A stretch of DNA of 64,000 nucleotides from Palsa-504 sp963844625 (GCA_963844625.1 CAWJPF010000017.1:12905-76904); one strand, 5' to 3'; positions 9,679 to 18,606 are shown, counted from the first letter of the stretch. Translations and numbers: made by a program. Notes: generated from the letters alone by a model not told the origin.

Positions 9679-9738
9679 TTTGGCGGCACTGTTCTTTGGC
9701 GGCACTGTTCTTTGGCGGCACTGCTGTTTGGCGGCACG
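9679..9738 (+). repeat. Four direct repeats, 16-bp period, before the amidase gene
   Basis: TTTGGCGGCAC occurs at 9679, 9695, 9711 and 9727, always 16 bases apart; the spacer is mostly TGTTC. The array ends 20 bases before the acetamidase/formamidase start. The arrangement could be iterated regulator sites or simple slippage of promoter DNA. Confidence 0.85.
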
Positions 9739-9758
9739 GTGCGTGCGATCATGACGCC

Positions 9759-10808
9759 ATGGCTGACCTCGAGGTGATCCAGTTCCGGCCCGAGCCCGCG
9801 CAGTACGCCTGGACGTTCGGCGGCGCGGCTCCGGTGATGCGGATACGGCCGCCCGCAGTCCTGCAGGTCTATACCGAGGACTGCTTCGGCGGGCGGGTGC
9901 GCAGCGAACAGGACCTGGTCTCGCAGGTGTGCGAGTTCCCCTTCCTCAACCCGCAGACCGGGCCGTTCTATATCGAGGGCGCCGAGCCGGGCGACACCGT
10001 GGCGGTCCACTTCGTGTCGATCGAGCCGGCCCGCCCGGTGGCCGCGTCGACGACGGTGCCGTTGTTCGGCGCGCTCACCGGGACGCACCTGACCGCGCTG
10101 CTGCAGGATCCGCTGCCCGAGGTGGTGTGGCTCTGGGAGCTTGACGCCGCCGCCCGGACCTGCCGGTTCAGCGCGCGACGGGGCTCGTTCGTCATGGACC
10201 TGCCGATGGACCCGATGCACGGAACGGTCGGGGTGGCGCCCGCCAACCTGGAGGTGCGCAGCGCGCTGGTACCCGATGCGTTCGGCGGGAACATGGATAC
10301 GCCTGAGATGCGCGCCGGGGTCACCTGCTACCTGGGCGTCAACGTGGCCGGGGCGCTGCTCTCCCTCGGCGACGGGCACGCGCGCCAGGGTGAGGGCGAG
10401 ACCTGCGGGGTCGCGGTCGAGTGCGCGATGAACACGGTCCTGGTCGTGGACCTGGTCAAGGGCGTGCCCTGCCCGTGGCCGCGACTGGAATCGGATACGC
10501 ACATCATGTCGGCCGGTTCGGCGCGGCCGCTCGAGGACGCATTCCGCATCGCCCAGCACGACATGGTGACGTGGGTCGCCGAGCTATGCGGGCTGGACAA
10601 GCTGGACGCGTACCAGCTAGTCACCCAGGCGGTGGAGTCGCCGCTGGCAAACGTCTGCGACACCAACTACACCTCCATCGCCAAGATGGCCAAGCGCTAC
10701 CTCGGCCCGGCCGGCCCGGCTGGCGCGGCTGGCGCGGCTGGCTCAGCCGGGCCGATGGACGGGACGCACGCCCGGCTGCGCGAGTTGGCGGGCGACTACC
10801 GGCGCTAG
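9759..10808 (+). CDS. Acetamidase/formamidase family protein
   Basis: 349 residues from ATG 9759 (MADLEVIQFRPEP). Family marks are GPFYIEGAEPGDTVAVHF, DLPMDPMHGTVGVAP, GGNMDTPEMRAGVTCYLGVNV and SLGDGHARQGEGE-CG, which cover the metal and substrate site of FmdA/AmdA enzymes. These release ammonia from formamide or short aliphatic amides. The C-terminus carries a low-complexity Gly/Pro/Ala stretch (GPAGPAGAAGAAG) not needed for the fold. The ribosome site is weak. Four 16-bp repeats sit directly upstream and may regulate it. Substrate preference cannot be decided. Confidence 0.88.
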   Translation: MADLEVIQFRPEPAQYAWTFGGAAPVMRIRPPAVLQVYTEDCFGGRVRSEQDLVSQVCEFPFLNPQTGPFYIEGAEPGDTVAVHFVSIEPARPVAASTTVPLFGALTGTHLTALLQDPLPEVVWLWELDAAARTCRFSARRGSFVMDLPMDPMHGTVGVAPANLEVRSALVPDAFGGNMDTPEMRAGVTCYLGVNVAGALLSLGDGHARQGEGETCGVAVECAMNTVLVVDLVKGVPCPWPRLESDTHIMSAGSARPLEDAFRIAQHDMVTWVAELCGLDKLDAYQLVTQAVESPLANVCDTNYTSIAKMAKRYLGPAGPAGAAGAAGSAGPMDGTHARLRELAGDYRR

Positions 10809-10828
10809 GTGGTTTTAGCGCAGGTGTT

Positions 10829-11821
10829 TTAGCGCTCGCTGTCTAGTGCGGCCACCTGCGCCGCCTCGTACCTGTCCCCCGCCACCGCGTCGGCCGGGAC
10901 GGCGGCCTCGATCGCGGCGAGCTCGTCCGTGCTGAGCGTCAGGTCCAGCGCTTTCAGTGCCTCGGTCAGGCGGTCCCGGCGCTTGGTCCCGATCAGCGGG
11001 ATGATGTCGTCGCCGCGGGAGGCCACCCAGGCGATCGCCAGCTGCGCGGCGGTAACCTCCCGGTCCTCGGCGATCGCCTCGAGCGCGGCGAGCAACTCCA
11101 GGTTCCTGTCGTGGTTCTCGCCGGCGAACCGGGGAAAGCGGGCCCGCGGATCGCCCGGGGCCAGCCGGGCGGTGCCGCTGCTCAGCAGGCCGCGGGAGAG
11201 GATGCCGTACGCGGTCACGCTGATACCGAGTTCCCGGACGGTGGGCAGGATGCGCGCCTCGATGCCCCGGCTCATCAGCGAGTACTCGATCTGCAGCGCG
11301 GCGATAGGGTGGACAGCGTGGGCCCGGCGGATGGTGTCGGCCCCCATCTCGGAGAGTCCGATGTAGCGGACGTAGCCCGCCTGGACCATGGCGGCGACCG
11401 CCCCGACCGTGTCCTCGATCGGCACCCGCGGGTCGAGCCGGGCCGGCTGGTACAGGTCGACGTAGTCGGTACCGAGCCGGGTCAGCGTGTAGGCCAGCGA
11501 GTTCTTCACCGCGTTGGGGCTCGCGTCGTGGCCGATAAACGCCCCAGCGGGATCGCGCTGCCCGCCGAACTTCACCTGGATGAACACGCTGTCCCGCGGA
11601 ATCCCGCGGCGCAGCGCGTCGCGGAGCAGCAGCTCGTTATGACCCATCCCGTAGAAGTCGCCGGTATCAAGGAGCGTGATCCCGGCGTCCACGGCGGCGT
11701 GGATCGTGGCGAGGCTTTCCTGGTCGTCGGCCTGGCCGTAGATGCCCGACATGCCCATCAGGCCGAGCCCGGCCCTGGACACTACCGGCCCGCCCCGGCC
11801 CAGCGTGGTCGTCTCCATCAC
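10829..11821 (-). CDS. Aldo/keto reductase
   Basis: 330-residue NADPH-dependent oxidoreductase with the (beta/alpha)8 AKR fold. Visible are LLDTGDFYG (catalytic Asp-55 and Tyr-57) and IQVKFGG (Lys-84), then GTDYVDLYQPARLDP, GYVRYIGLSE, LQIEYSLMSR and the C-terminal cofactor segment IPLIGTKRRDRL. The catalytic histidine expected in the DLY-xHR motif is replaced by alanine (about residue 127). Start is GTG 11821 immediately followed by ATG 11818; AGGG lies 8 bases before the GTG and 11 before the ATG. It is convergent with the amidase gene. Substrate unknown. Confidence 0.88.
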   Translation of the reverse strand: MMETTTLGRGGPVVSRAGLGLMGMSGIYGQADDQESLATIHAAVDAGITLLDTGDFYGMGHNELLLRDALRRGIPRDSVFIQVKFGGQRDPAGAFIGHDASPNAVKNSLAYTLTRLGTDYVDLYQPARLDPRVPIEDTVGAVAAMVQAGYVRYIGLSEMGADTIRRAHAVHPIAALQIEYSLMSRGIEARILPTVRELGISVTAYGILSRGLLSSGTARLAPGDPRARFPRFAGENHDRNLELLAALEAIAEDREVTAAQLAIAWVASRGDDIIPLIGTKRRDRLTEALKALDLTLSTDELAAIEAAVPADAVAGDRYEAAQVAALDSER

Positions 11822-11893
11822 GTCTGCACCCTACCCGCGGGTGAGCCGACCGCCTCGCCCGCGGGGTCGGTGGCGGCGGTGTTGAGGCTGGGC

Positions 11894-11928
11894 CCGGCCG
11901 TGACCAGCGCTCCCCTGGTCACGGCCGG
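11894..11928 (-). terminator. Strong hairpin downstream of the secreted Ig-like gene
   Basis: Perfect 14-bp arms (11894-11907 and 11915-11928) with a 7-base loop, very GC-rich. It lies about 120 bp beyond the stop of the secreted protein gene and just before the aldo/keto reductase promoter. No U-tract follows, as is common for actinobacterial terminators. It could instead be an operator for the reductase. Confidence 0.55.
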
Positions 11929-12046
11929 ACGTCCTCGAGTTATCCATCTAGGCAGAGCAGGCGGTCGCTAGAAGCACATTTTGAAGTTTTCTTCGTGGCC
12001 CCGGTGTCGGTGACGCGTCGACGCGGGACCGTGCCTCGTACGACGT

Positions 12047-13093
12047 TCAGGGCTGGATGGGCAGAGTGAATTGCTGGGTTGCCTGCTGACCGGCGTAATC
12101 GGTGACCCGCATGGTGAAGGTGAAGGTGCCGGCCGCGGTCGGTGTCCCGGCGAGCTGGTTATCGGCGTCGCGCGGCCCCGCATTGCCGTCCTGCAGCGTC
12201 ATCCCGGGTGGGAGGTGCCCGCCGACTACGGCCCAGGTGTAGGGCCCGGCCCCGCCGCTGAGGAAGAAGTCCAGCGCGAGCGCCTGGCCGACGGTTCCCG
12301 GATAAAAGGTTGATCCGCTGCCCGGCAGGACGACGGCCAGTGGCTGGGCCGGGTCCACGGTGATCTGGTAGGCCTGATACAGGGGCTGGCCTTGGCCGCC
12401 GGTGCCCTGCACGGTGAAGCTGTACGCGGGTTCCTCGCCTGGCTGGGCGGGAGTGCCGCCGACGATCGCCCCGGACGCCCCGAAGGTGGCGGGCAGGGAC
12501 AGTCCCGGCGGGAGGGCGCCGGCGACGACGCTGAGCGTACCGCCGGCGTTATGGCTGGTGACCAGGTGCCCTTGATACGGCTGGCCGACTACGGCGTCAG
12601 GCAGCACGCAGATCCCGCTGATGAGGAAGCTGCCAGTGGCGGCGTTGCACAGCAACTGGTCCGGCGGGCCTTGCACCGTGACGGTGATCTGGTAGGCCAT
12701 CGTGGAGGTCAGGTTCCCGTCGGTCGCCTTGACGGTGAAGTTGAACGTCCCGGTCCGGGCGGGGTTTCCGGTGATGGCGGTACCAGACCCGGATTGGGCG
12801 GGCATGGTCAGGCCGGGCGGGAGGCTGCCCGCGCTCAGTGCGAAGGTGACTGTGGCGCCTGCGGCGCCAGCCTTGCTCACCGCGATGGTCGCGGAGTAAG
12901 CGTTCGGCGCGGTGGTGACTCCGAAGGGCAGGACGCAAACCGCGCCTTCCACGGTGCCGTCGGTTGGCGCTGCCGAGCACAGCAGATGAATGCTCGGCGG
13001 CGGGTAAGGTTTCGCCGACGCCGGGCCGGCCAAGGCCACTGCTGTGCCCAACATGGCCGCGAGCGTGAGCACCGCTTTGGTTCTCCGTCTCAC
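12047..13093 (-). CDS. Secreted protein with Ig-like (He_PIG-type) repeats
   Basis: 348 residues from GTG 13093, chosen because AGGAGG stands 6 bases upstream; a GTG 36 bases further up has no such site. The Sec signal peptide runs RRRTKAVLTLAAMLG...GPASA with likely cleavage before KPYPP. The mature part has three beta-sandwich repeats, each with the putative-Ig motif AGSLPPGLTM / AGALPPGLSL / GGHLPPGMTL followed by a G-P--GT(F)-FT strand. Paired cysteines (LLCSA...AVCVLP, LLCNA...GICVLP) suggest disulphides outside the cell. No sorting signal or membrane anchor is present, so it is probably released or wall-associated; role likely adhesion or binding. Confidence 0.8.
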   Translation of the reverse strand: MRRRTKAVLTLAAMLGTAVALAGPASAKPYPPPSIHLLCSAAPTDGTVEGAVCVLPFGVTTAPNAYSATIAVSKAGAAGATVTFALSAGSLPPGLTMPAQSGSGTAITGNPARTGTFNFTVKATDGNLTSTMAYQITVTVQGPPDQLLCNAATGSFLISGICVLPDAVVGQPYQGHLVTSHNAGGTLSVVAGALPPGLSLPATFGASGAIVGGTPAQPGEEPAYSFTVQGTGGQGQPLYQAYQITVDPAQPLAVVLPGSGSTFYPGTVGQALALDFFLSGGAGPYTWAVVGGHLPPGMTLQDGNAGPRDADNQLAGTPTAAGTFTFTMRVTDYAGQQATQQFTLPIQP

Positions 13094-13250
13094 CGTGATC
13101 CTCCTTCGGGCAGCCTTACAGGTCTGCACGCGAAATAGGACTGGCGTGTTGCGGTGAGAGCGCCCGCCGGCCAGCTGGGACGATCCCTACTACCTAACAC
13201 GAAGCCGGGCCGGTTCCGGTTCACCGGCTGGCTTGGCATGCCTGCGGGGG

Positions 13251-13949
13251 TTAGCGGATGGGGATGCTGACCAGGGTCTTCGCCGTGGTAGCAACGACGA
13301 AGCCGCGGACGCTGGCCAGGGACAAGGGTGACGTCGCGGGATACCAGGGGTCCTGCTGACCAGCGGGAACGGTCCAGCTCGCGGCGGCTACTTCCTGCCC
13401 GCGGGAGTCAGTGATCTGGAACTGGCATACGGTTCCGGCCGGAATGCCGCTGACCTGCACCTCCAGGGCAAGACCCCACGGCTGAGCCGCGTATTTAACG
13501 GTGACGCTCGTATGCGTCTGAGGATTGCTCGCGTGGACGGTGGCGGCCCATGGCAGCGCCGAGGCGGCCGTCGCCGGAGCGGGGGCTTCCAGTACGCGCG
13601 ACCCAGCCACCGTGCCAGCCCCGGCGACGAGACCGGCGGCTACCGCGGCGGTCAGCCCGAGCCGCCGACGGCGCCTGCGGGGCTTTGCGGTCCGGCGCCG
13701 CGGCGGCGGCGGCCCCGGTGCGGCGTCCGGCACCCTGCCGGAATCCTCGTGAAGGAGCCTGGCCACATCGCCGGCAGGCACTTTGTCCAGGGAGGCGGGC
13801 AGATCAGCCAGCCCGGCGAGCTCTTCCCGGCAATCCGGGCACCAGGCCAGGTGACGGGCGACGGCAGCGCGGCCAGCGGGCCCGAGCGCGCCCAGGACAT
13901 AGACCCCCAGCGCGAGGTGTATGTCCTGGCATGCCCCGGTGCCGGTCAC
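13251..13949 (-). CDS. Anti-sigma factor, zinc-binding type (RskA/RsrA-like)
   Basis: 232 residues from GTG 13949. The N-terminal domain has H-L-A-LGVYVLGAL and then the zinc-binding motif ARHLAWCPDCREEL (H-x3-C-x2-C), typical of anti-sigma factors that hold an ECF sigma factor. A Pro/Arg-rich linker, one membrane segment (LGLTAAVAAGLVAGAG, about 110-130) and a beta-rich extracytoplasmic domain follow, as in RskA-type proteins controlled by regulated proteolysis. No sigma factor gene is next to it, which is unusual. An ECF-like promoter lies about 100 bp upstream. Confidence 0.82.
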   Translation of the reverse strand: MTGTGACQDIHLALGVYVLGALGPAGRAAVARHLAWCPDCREELAGLADLPASLDKVPAGDVARLLHEDSGRVPDAAPGPPPPRRRTAKPRRRRRRLGLTAAVAAGLVAGAGTVAGSRVLEAPAPATAASALPWAATVHASNPQTHTSVTVKYAAQPWGLALEVQVSGIPAGTVCQFQITDSRGQEVAAASWTVPAGQQDPWYPATSPLSLASVRGFVVATTAKTLVSIPIR

Positions 13950-14052
13950 AACGCGGCCGGGATCTTCCCCGGATCCCGGCCTGCGCACCCAGGGCGGCGC
14001 CTGACGATGAGGCCCGTGACGGTCTGCATCGCCTGGATAATTCACACTTCTG

Positions 14053-14079
14053 TAACGTTTAGGGGATACCTGGCGGTTC
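14053..14079 (-). promoter_or_regulatory. Candidate ECF-sigma promoter of the anti-sigma gene
   Basis: On the minus strand GAACC (14079-14075) is separated by exactly 17 bases from CGTTA (14057-14053). That matches the usual ECF pattern of a -35 GAAC and a -10 CGTN. Transcription would begin near 14045, about 95 bases before the anti-sigma start. Supported by pattern and location only. Confidence 0.4.
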
Positions 14080-14204
14080 ACCGGTCCGGTGCCCGGTCTG
14101 CGGCACCGTTGTCCGCCGGATGAACCGGCCCCGCGGACAGTTCGCGCCCGGCTGCCCGTTACGCACGAAGATCTCCCCGGCGTCGGACGGTAGGGTCGGG
14201 TGAC

Positions 14205-14792
14205 GTGACTTCGATTGTTCTGGCATCGTCCTCGCCGACCAGGCTTACGGTGCTGCGCACAGCCGGGCTTGAGCCTAAGGTCCTGGTCAGCGGAGTCGAC
14301 GAGAGCGCCTTTTCGGCCGACACGCCCGCCGAGCTGGCCGGCCTGCTCGCCGAGGCCAAGGCCGCCGCGGTGGCCTCGGGGCTGCCGGACGGACTTGTGA
14401 TCGGCTGTGATTCCCTGCTCGACCTGGACGGGCGCGCGCTGGGCAAGCCCGCCTCGGCCGCCGAGGTGGTCGAGCGCTGGCGCGAGATGTCCGGCCGGAC
14501 CGGGACCCTGGTCACCGGGCACTGCGTTATCAATGCCGGCACCGGCCAGCGGGCCGCCGCGGTGGCCGCAACACGGGTGAGGTTCGGGACGCCCTCGGAG
14601 AGGGAGATCGCCGCCTACGTGGCCTCCGGGGAGCCGCTCGCGGTAGCCGGCGCGTTCACGCTGGACGGGCGCGGCGGCTGGTTCGTGGAAGGGATCGACG
14701 GCGACCACGGCACTGTGCTCGGCATTTCGCTGCCGCTGCTGCGGCGCCTGCTGGCCGAGCTCGGGTTCAGCGTGACGGAGCTGTGGGCCTGA
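14205..14792 (+). CDS. maf: Maf family nucleoside triphosphate pyrophosphatase
   Basis: 195 residues from GTG 14205. N-terminal IVLASSSPTRLTVLRTAGL is the Maf phosphate-binding signature; VDESAF, GCDSLLDLDGRALGKP and the late FTLDGRGGWFVEGIDGDHGTVLGISLP complete the family set. Maf proteins hydrolyse non-canonical or damaged nucleoside triphosphates to monophosphates in the cytoplasm (house-cleaning). The spacing of serines and SADTP in place of R-P fits the actinobacterial branch. It stands alone, 82 bp before the AAA+ gene. Confidence 0.92.
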   Translation: MTSIVLASSSPTRLTVLRTAGLEPKVLVSGVDESAFSADTPAELAGLLAEAKAAAVASGLPDGLVIGCDSLLDLDGRALGKPASAAEVVERWREMSGRTGTLVTGHCVINAGTGQRAAAVAATRVRFGTPSEREIAAYVASGEPLAVAGAFTLDGRGGWFVEGIDGDHGTVLGISLPLLRRLLAELGFSVTELWA

Positions 14793-14874
14793 GGTGTGCA
14801 CGTGAGCGGGGCTGGCGCGGGCGACGGCACATTACCCTGTAATAAGGAACAGGCCGAATCGACCGGACGGATGC

Positions 14875-17217
14875 ATGGAACCCGAACCCACCGTGCTGGA
14901 CAGCCTCCGTAAGGCGATCGACGCCATGCCCGACGACGTGCCGCTCCGCCTGCACCTGGCGACGCTGCTGCTGGCCGCGGGCCGGTCCGACGAGGCCGTC
15001 AGGCACCTGGGCGCCGTCCTGCAGCGTGATCCGGGCAACGCGCAGGCGCTCAGCCTGCTGCGGGAGCCGGGTGGCGCGCGGGAGCCTGCCTCGGCGCCGG
15101 CGGCCGGGGAGGACGCTCCGGAGCAGGACGTTACGGTACAGGGCACTCCGGTCGAGGACACGGGCGGAAACGGCAAGAAGCAGCAGTACGACTGGTCACA
15201 GGCCGAAGACGAGCTACGTGACGTGCTGCCCGCCATGTTCGTCGGCGAGGGTGACGCGGCGGACTCAGCTTCCGCGGGCATCGACGAAGCGGATGCCTAC
15301 GACCTCGAGCACGCCGGCCTCACGCTGGCGGACGTCGCCGGGATGACCGAGGTCAAGGAGCGTCTTGAGGCGGCGTTCCTGGCCCCGATGCGCAACCCGG
15401 AGCTGCGGCGGCTGTACGGCAAGTCACTGCGCGGCGGGCTGCTGCTCTACGGGCCGCCAGGATGCGGCAAGACGTTCATCGCCCGCGCGGTCGCGGGCGA
15501 GCTGGGCGCCCGTTTCATCGCGGTGTCGTTCGCGGACATCATCGACATGTTCGTGGGGCAGAGCGAGCGGAACATCCACGAGCTGTTCGAGGTCGCCAGG
15601 CGGAACGCGCCGTGCGTCCTGTTCCTCGACGAGGTGGACGCGATCGGGCAGAAGCGCTCGCAGCTGCGGCACACCCCGATGCGCAGCGCGGTCAACCAGC
15701 TGCTGCTCGAGCTGGACGACATCTCGGGCAACAACGAGGGCGTCTTCCTGCTGGCGGCGACCAACCACCCGTGGGACGTGGACAGCGCGCTGCGCAGGCC
15801 CGGGCGTTTCGACCGGACGCTGCTGGTCCTGCCGCCTGACACGACCGCGCGCGAGGGAGTGTTCCGCTACCACCTGAAGGACCGCCCGGTGGCAGGCATC
15901 GACCTGGCCAAGCTGGCGCGGCAGACCGACGGTTACTCAGGCGCCGACATCGCGCACATCTGCGAGACGGCCGCCGAACGGGCCCTGATGGACTCGGTCC
16001 GCCGCGGCGAGCCGCGGATGATCGGCACGCCGGATCTTGAGGCCGCCATCGCCGAGGTCAAGCCGTCGCTGGGCGCCTGGTTCGATACGGCCCGTAACGT
16101 AGCCCTGTTCGCCAACGAGGGCGGTACCTACGATGACCTGGCCGCCTACCTCCGCAAGCGCCGGCTGATCCAGCCGGCGCCCGTGATCGAGCTGAGGACG
16201 GCGCTGGCGCGGGCTTCGGTGATGCTCGACGTGAGGCGTTTCGACGAGGCGTCCGAGCTGCTGGCCCGCGTGGTTTCCGCGGAACCGGAGAGCAGCCGGG
16301 CCTGGTGCCTGATGGCCCGCGCGCACCTGGGCGCGGACCGCTACGCGGACGCGGTCACTGCCGCCAACCGGGCGGTGGCCCTAGACCCGGCCGACGAGTG
16401 GCCGCACCGGCTGGCCAGCAACGCCCTGGTCCACCTGGGTAAATTGCCGGACGCGCTGCGGGCGGCCTACGAGGCATGCCGGCTCGCGCCCAGCTACTGG
16501 CAGACGCACGTCTGCGTGGCCCAGGCCGCCCTGGCGGCCCAGCGGCTCGACATTGCCACCGAGGCGGCGGCCCGCGCCCGCGCCCTGGCCCCGAATGAGC
16601 CGGATGTCCACTTCCTGTCCGGCAAGGTGAGCCTCGCGCGCGGCGACCTGGCGGAGGCGCGCGAGCATCAGGAACGCGCGCTCACGCTCGACCCCGCGCA
16701 CAGCGGCGCGATGAACGAGCTCGGCCGGATCAGGCTCAGGCGGCACGATACCTCCGGGGCGATCAGGCACTTCATCAACGCGGCCCGCGCCACCCCGGGC
16801 GAGCGCATCTACAGCAGGAACATCGACGTGGTGCTGCTGCGCACCGTGTCAAGGACGATCTACGTGTTCACGCTGATCGCGCTGATCCTGATCTGGGTCC
16901 CCGCGGTCACCCACGTGAACCGGCTGCCGTTCGTGATCGGCCTCGGCGTGCTGGCCGTCGTCACCGCGGGCTGCTTCGCCTGGATGGTGCTGCGGCTGCC
17001 GCGCGAGGCGCGGCTGATGGTCCGCCGGACCGTGCGTGCCCCGCGGGTGGCCATGGCGCTCGCCCTAGCCGTGGGCGGGGTGAGCGTCGCGTTCGGCCTC
17101 GTCGCCTTCACTCCCGCCGCCGACCTGGCCCAGATCCTGCCGGTCGCGGTCGTCATCACCGTGGGCGCCCGGCTGGCCGCGTTCGCGGCCCTCCGCGCCG
17201 CGGCGAGAAAGCACTAG
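14875..17217 (+). CDS. AAA+ ATPase with C-terminal TPR array and membrane anchor
   Basis: 780 residues. A TPR-like segment (1-60) and acidic linker precede an FtsH/Cdc48-like AAA+ module: Walker A GPPGCGKT (193-200), Walker B VLFLDEVDAIG (about 248-258), second region ATNHPWDVDSALRRPGRFDRT (about 294) and a lid with TDGYSGADIAHICE. Residues about 415-660 form repeated TPR helices (SRAWCLMARAHLGADRYADA, PSYWQTHVCVAQAALAAQRL and so on). Four hydrophobic segments follow (about 661-680, 685-705, 720-745, 752-770). There is no protease metal motif HEXXH, so this is not FtsH. It is probably a membrane-tethered unfoldase or remodelling ATPase whose TPRs bind clients. Role unknown. Confidence 0.85.
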   Translation: MEPEPTVLDSLRKAIDAMPDDVPLRLHLATLLLAAGRSDEAVRHLGAVLQRDPGNAQALSLLREPGGAREPASAPAAGEDAPEQDVTVQGTPVEDTGGNGKKQQYDWSQAEDELRDVLPAMFVGEGDAADSASAGIDEADAYDLEHAGLTLADVAGMTEVKERLEAAFLAPMRNPELRRLYGKSLRGGLLLYGPPGCGKTFIARAVAGELGARFIAVSFADIIDMFVGQSERNIHELFEVARRNAPCVLFLDEVDAIGQKRSQLRHTPMRSAVNQLLLELDDISGNNEGVFLLAATNHPWDVDSALRRPGRFDRTLLVLPPDTTAREGVFRYHLKDRPVAGIDLAKLARQTDGYSGADIAHICETAAERALMDSVRRGEPRMIGTPDLEAAIAEVKPSLGAWFDTARNVALFANEGGTYDDLAAYLRKRRLIQPAPVIELRTALARASVMLDVRRFDEASELLARVVSAEPESSRAWCLMARAHLGADRYADAVTAANRAVALDPADEWPHRLASNALVHLGKLPDALRAAYEACRLAPSYWQTHVCVAQAALAAQRLDIATEAAARARALAPNEPDVHFLSGKVSLARGDLAEAREHQERALTLDPAHSGAMNELGRIRLRRHDTSGAIRHFINAARATPGERIYSRNIDVVLLRTVSRTIYVFTLIALILIWVPAVTHVNRLPFVIGLGVLAVVTAGCFAWMVLRLPREARLMVRRTVRAPRVAMALALAVGGVSVAFGLVAFTPAADLAQILPVAVVITVGARLAAFAALRAAARKH

Positions 17218-18480
17218 CCCCGGTTCGCCGCCGGGGTCCTGGTCGCGCCACGGGACGGCGCGGACGGATGGCAGGGCCAGGACGGCCGCGCTGCTCAGCA
17301 GCCCGTAGACGGCACCCACGCCGAAGATCACCGAGGTCCCGAACACGGCGGCTAGCGGTCCGTCGATCGCGTACCCGATGACGCCGATGCCGTAGGCCGG
17401 GAAAGTTGACAGCGCGCTGACCCGGGCGAGCATTTCCGGCGGCACTTGCTGCTGCATGGCCGTCCCGAAGAAGGTGCCGGAAAGCGCCGAACCCGCGCCG
17501 CAGGCGAACGCGGCGGCGGCTACCCATCCAGCGGACGCGTGCAGGGCCATCGGAATGTCCGGCAGCGCGTAGCAGAACGTGCCGATGGTGGCGATCACGA
17601 TGGGACGCGCGGGCCTGCGACCCAGCGAGAGCAGCCCGGCCAGGATCGCGCCCGCCCCCTGCACCCCCATGATCGCGCCCCAGACCGCGGCGCCGCCCAG
17701 GTACGCCCGGCCCAGCACCGGCCCGAGCACCATCCAGGGCGCCCAGGTAATCAGGTTAAAGAAGGCGAACTGCACAGTGACCACCCACAGCCAGCGGCGT
17801 GACCGGAAGTCCGTCCAGCCCTGGGCCATGTCACGGAGCAGGCCGCGGCGCACGGGCGGCTTCCGCCCGGGCACCCGGAGCAGGCTGAGCGCGAGCACGC
17901 TGACGGCGTACGACGCCGCGTCCGCGGCTACCACCACGGCGGGGCCGGTCAAGGCGATGAGCACCCCGCCGACGGCGGGCCCGGCGATCCTGGTCGCCGA
18001 CGTGGCCAGCCCGTAAAGCGCGTTCGCGTTGCCGAGCTGGTCGCGTGGCGCTATCTCGACCGTCAGCGCGTCGAGGGCAGGTGAGAAGAACGCCTCTCCC
18101 GTCCCGCGGAGCCAGGCGAGCAGGACAAACAGCCACAGCGACGGCCTGCCCGCGACCAGCGCCGCCGCGAGGGACGCCTGCGCGCAGCAGCGGAGCAGGT
18201 CGGCAGACAGCATCACCCGGCGCCGCCCGAACCGGTCGGCCACCGCCCCCGCGACCGCCAGCAACAGGACCTGCGGCACGACGTTGGCGGCCATCACGTA
18301 GCCAAGACCGGACGCGCCAACCCCGCTCTCAAGCACCGCCCAGGCCACCGCCACCGTCGACATCGCCGTGCCGAGCAGCGACGTCACGTACCCGGTGTAG
18401 AACCTGCGGAAGTTCCGCTCCGTCAGCACGCCGGCCCGGCGCCGGAGCCACTCGCGTCTCACGACACCGGAGCATGACAT
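17065..18480 (-). CDS. MFS transporter (enterobactin-exporter/EntS-like group)
   Basis: 471 residues, about 12 membrane segments. RNFRRFYTGYVTSLLGTAM opens the fold, DRFGRRRVML is the loop 2-3 MFS motif, and GTGEAFFSPALDALTVEIAPRDQLGNANALYG is typical of the MFS_3 drug/siderophore exporter group. The last 50 residues are charged, lack membrane character and overlap the end of the AAA+ gene on the other strand by 153 bp, so they may be untranslated drift after loss of an earlier stop. ATG 18480 is used; an ATG at 18537 adds 19 non-family residues, and a GTG near 18420 is also possible. Substrate unknown. Confidence 0.82.
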   Translation of the reverse strand: MSCSGVVRREWLRRRAGVLTERNFRRFYTGYVTSLLGTAMSTVAVAWAVLESGVGASGLGYVMAANVVPQVLLLAVAGAVADRFGRRRVMLSADLLRCCAQASLAAALVAGRPSLWLFVLLAWLRGTGEAFFSPALDALTVEIAPRDQLGNANALYGLATSATRIAGPAVGGVLIALTGPAVVVAADAASYAVSVLALSLLRVPGRKPPVRRGLLRDMAQGWTDFRSRRWLWVVTVQFAFFNLITWAPWMVLGPVLGRAYLGGAAVWGAIMGVQGAGAILAGLLSLGRRPARPIVIATIGTFCYALPDIPMALHASAGWVAAAAFACGAGSALSGTFFGTAMQQQVPPEMLARVSALSTFPAYGIGVIGYAIDGPLAAVFGTSVIFGVGAVYGLLSSAAVLALPSVRAVPWRDQDPGGEPGLVLSRRGAEGRERGQPGAHGDDDRDRQDLGQVGGGSEGDEAERDAHPAHG

Positions 18481-18606
18481 TCCGAGCAACTCCGCACCAC
18501 CCCGTGTACTAAATAAAGTTGAGTGAATCCGGCGCATGTTAGTGGTGTGATGGCGGCAAAAATCGCCGCCAGGCCCGTCCGGGGCGCCGGGACAAGAAAA
18601 TTTCCT

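Noticed and set aside
13950..14204. A sigma factor gene next to the anti-sigma factor
   Set aside because: The 255-bp gap is too short and has no region 2/4 text; upstream is maf on the other strand.
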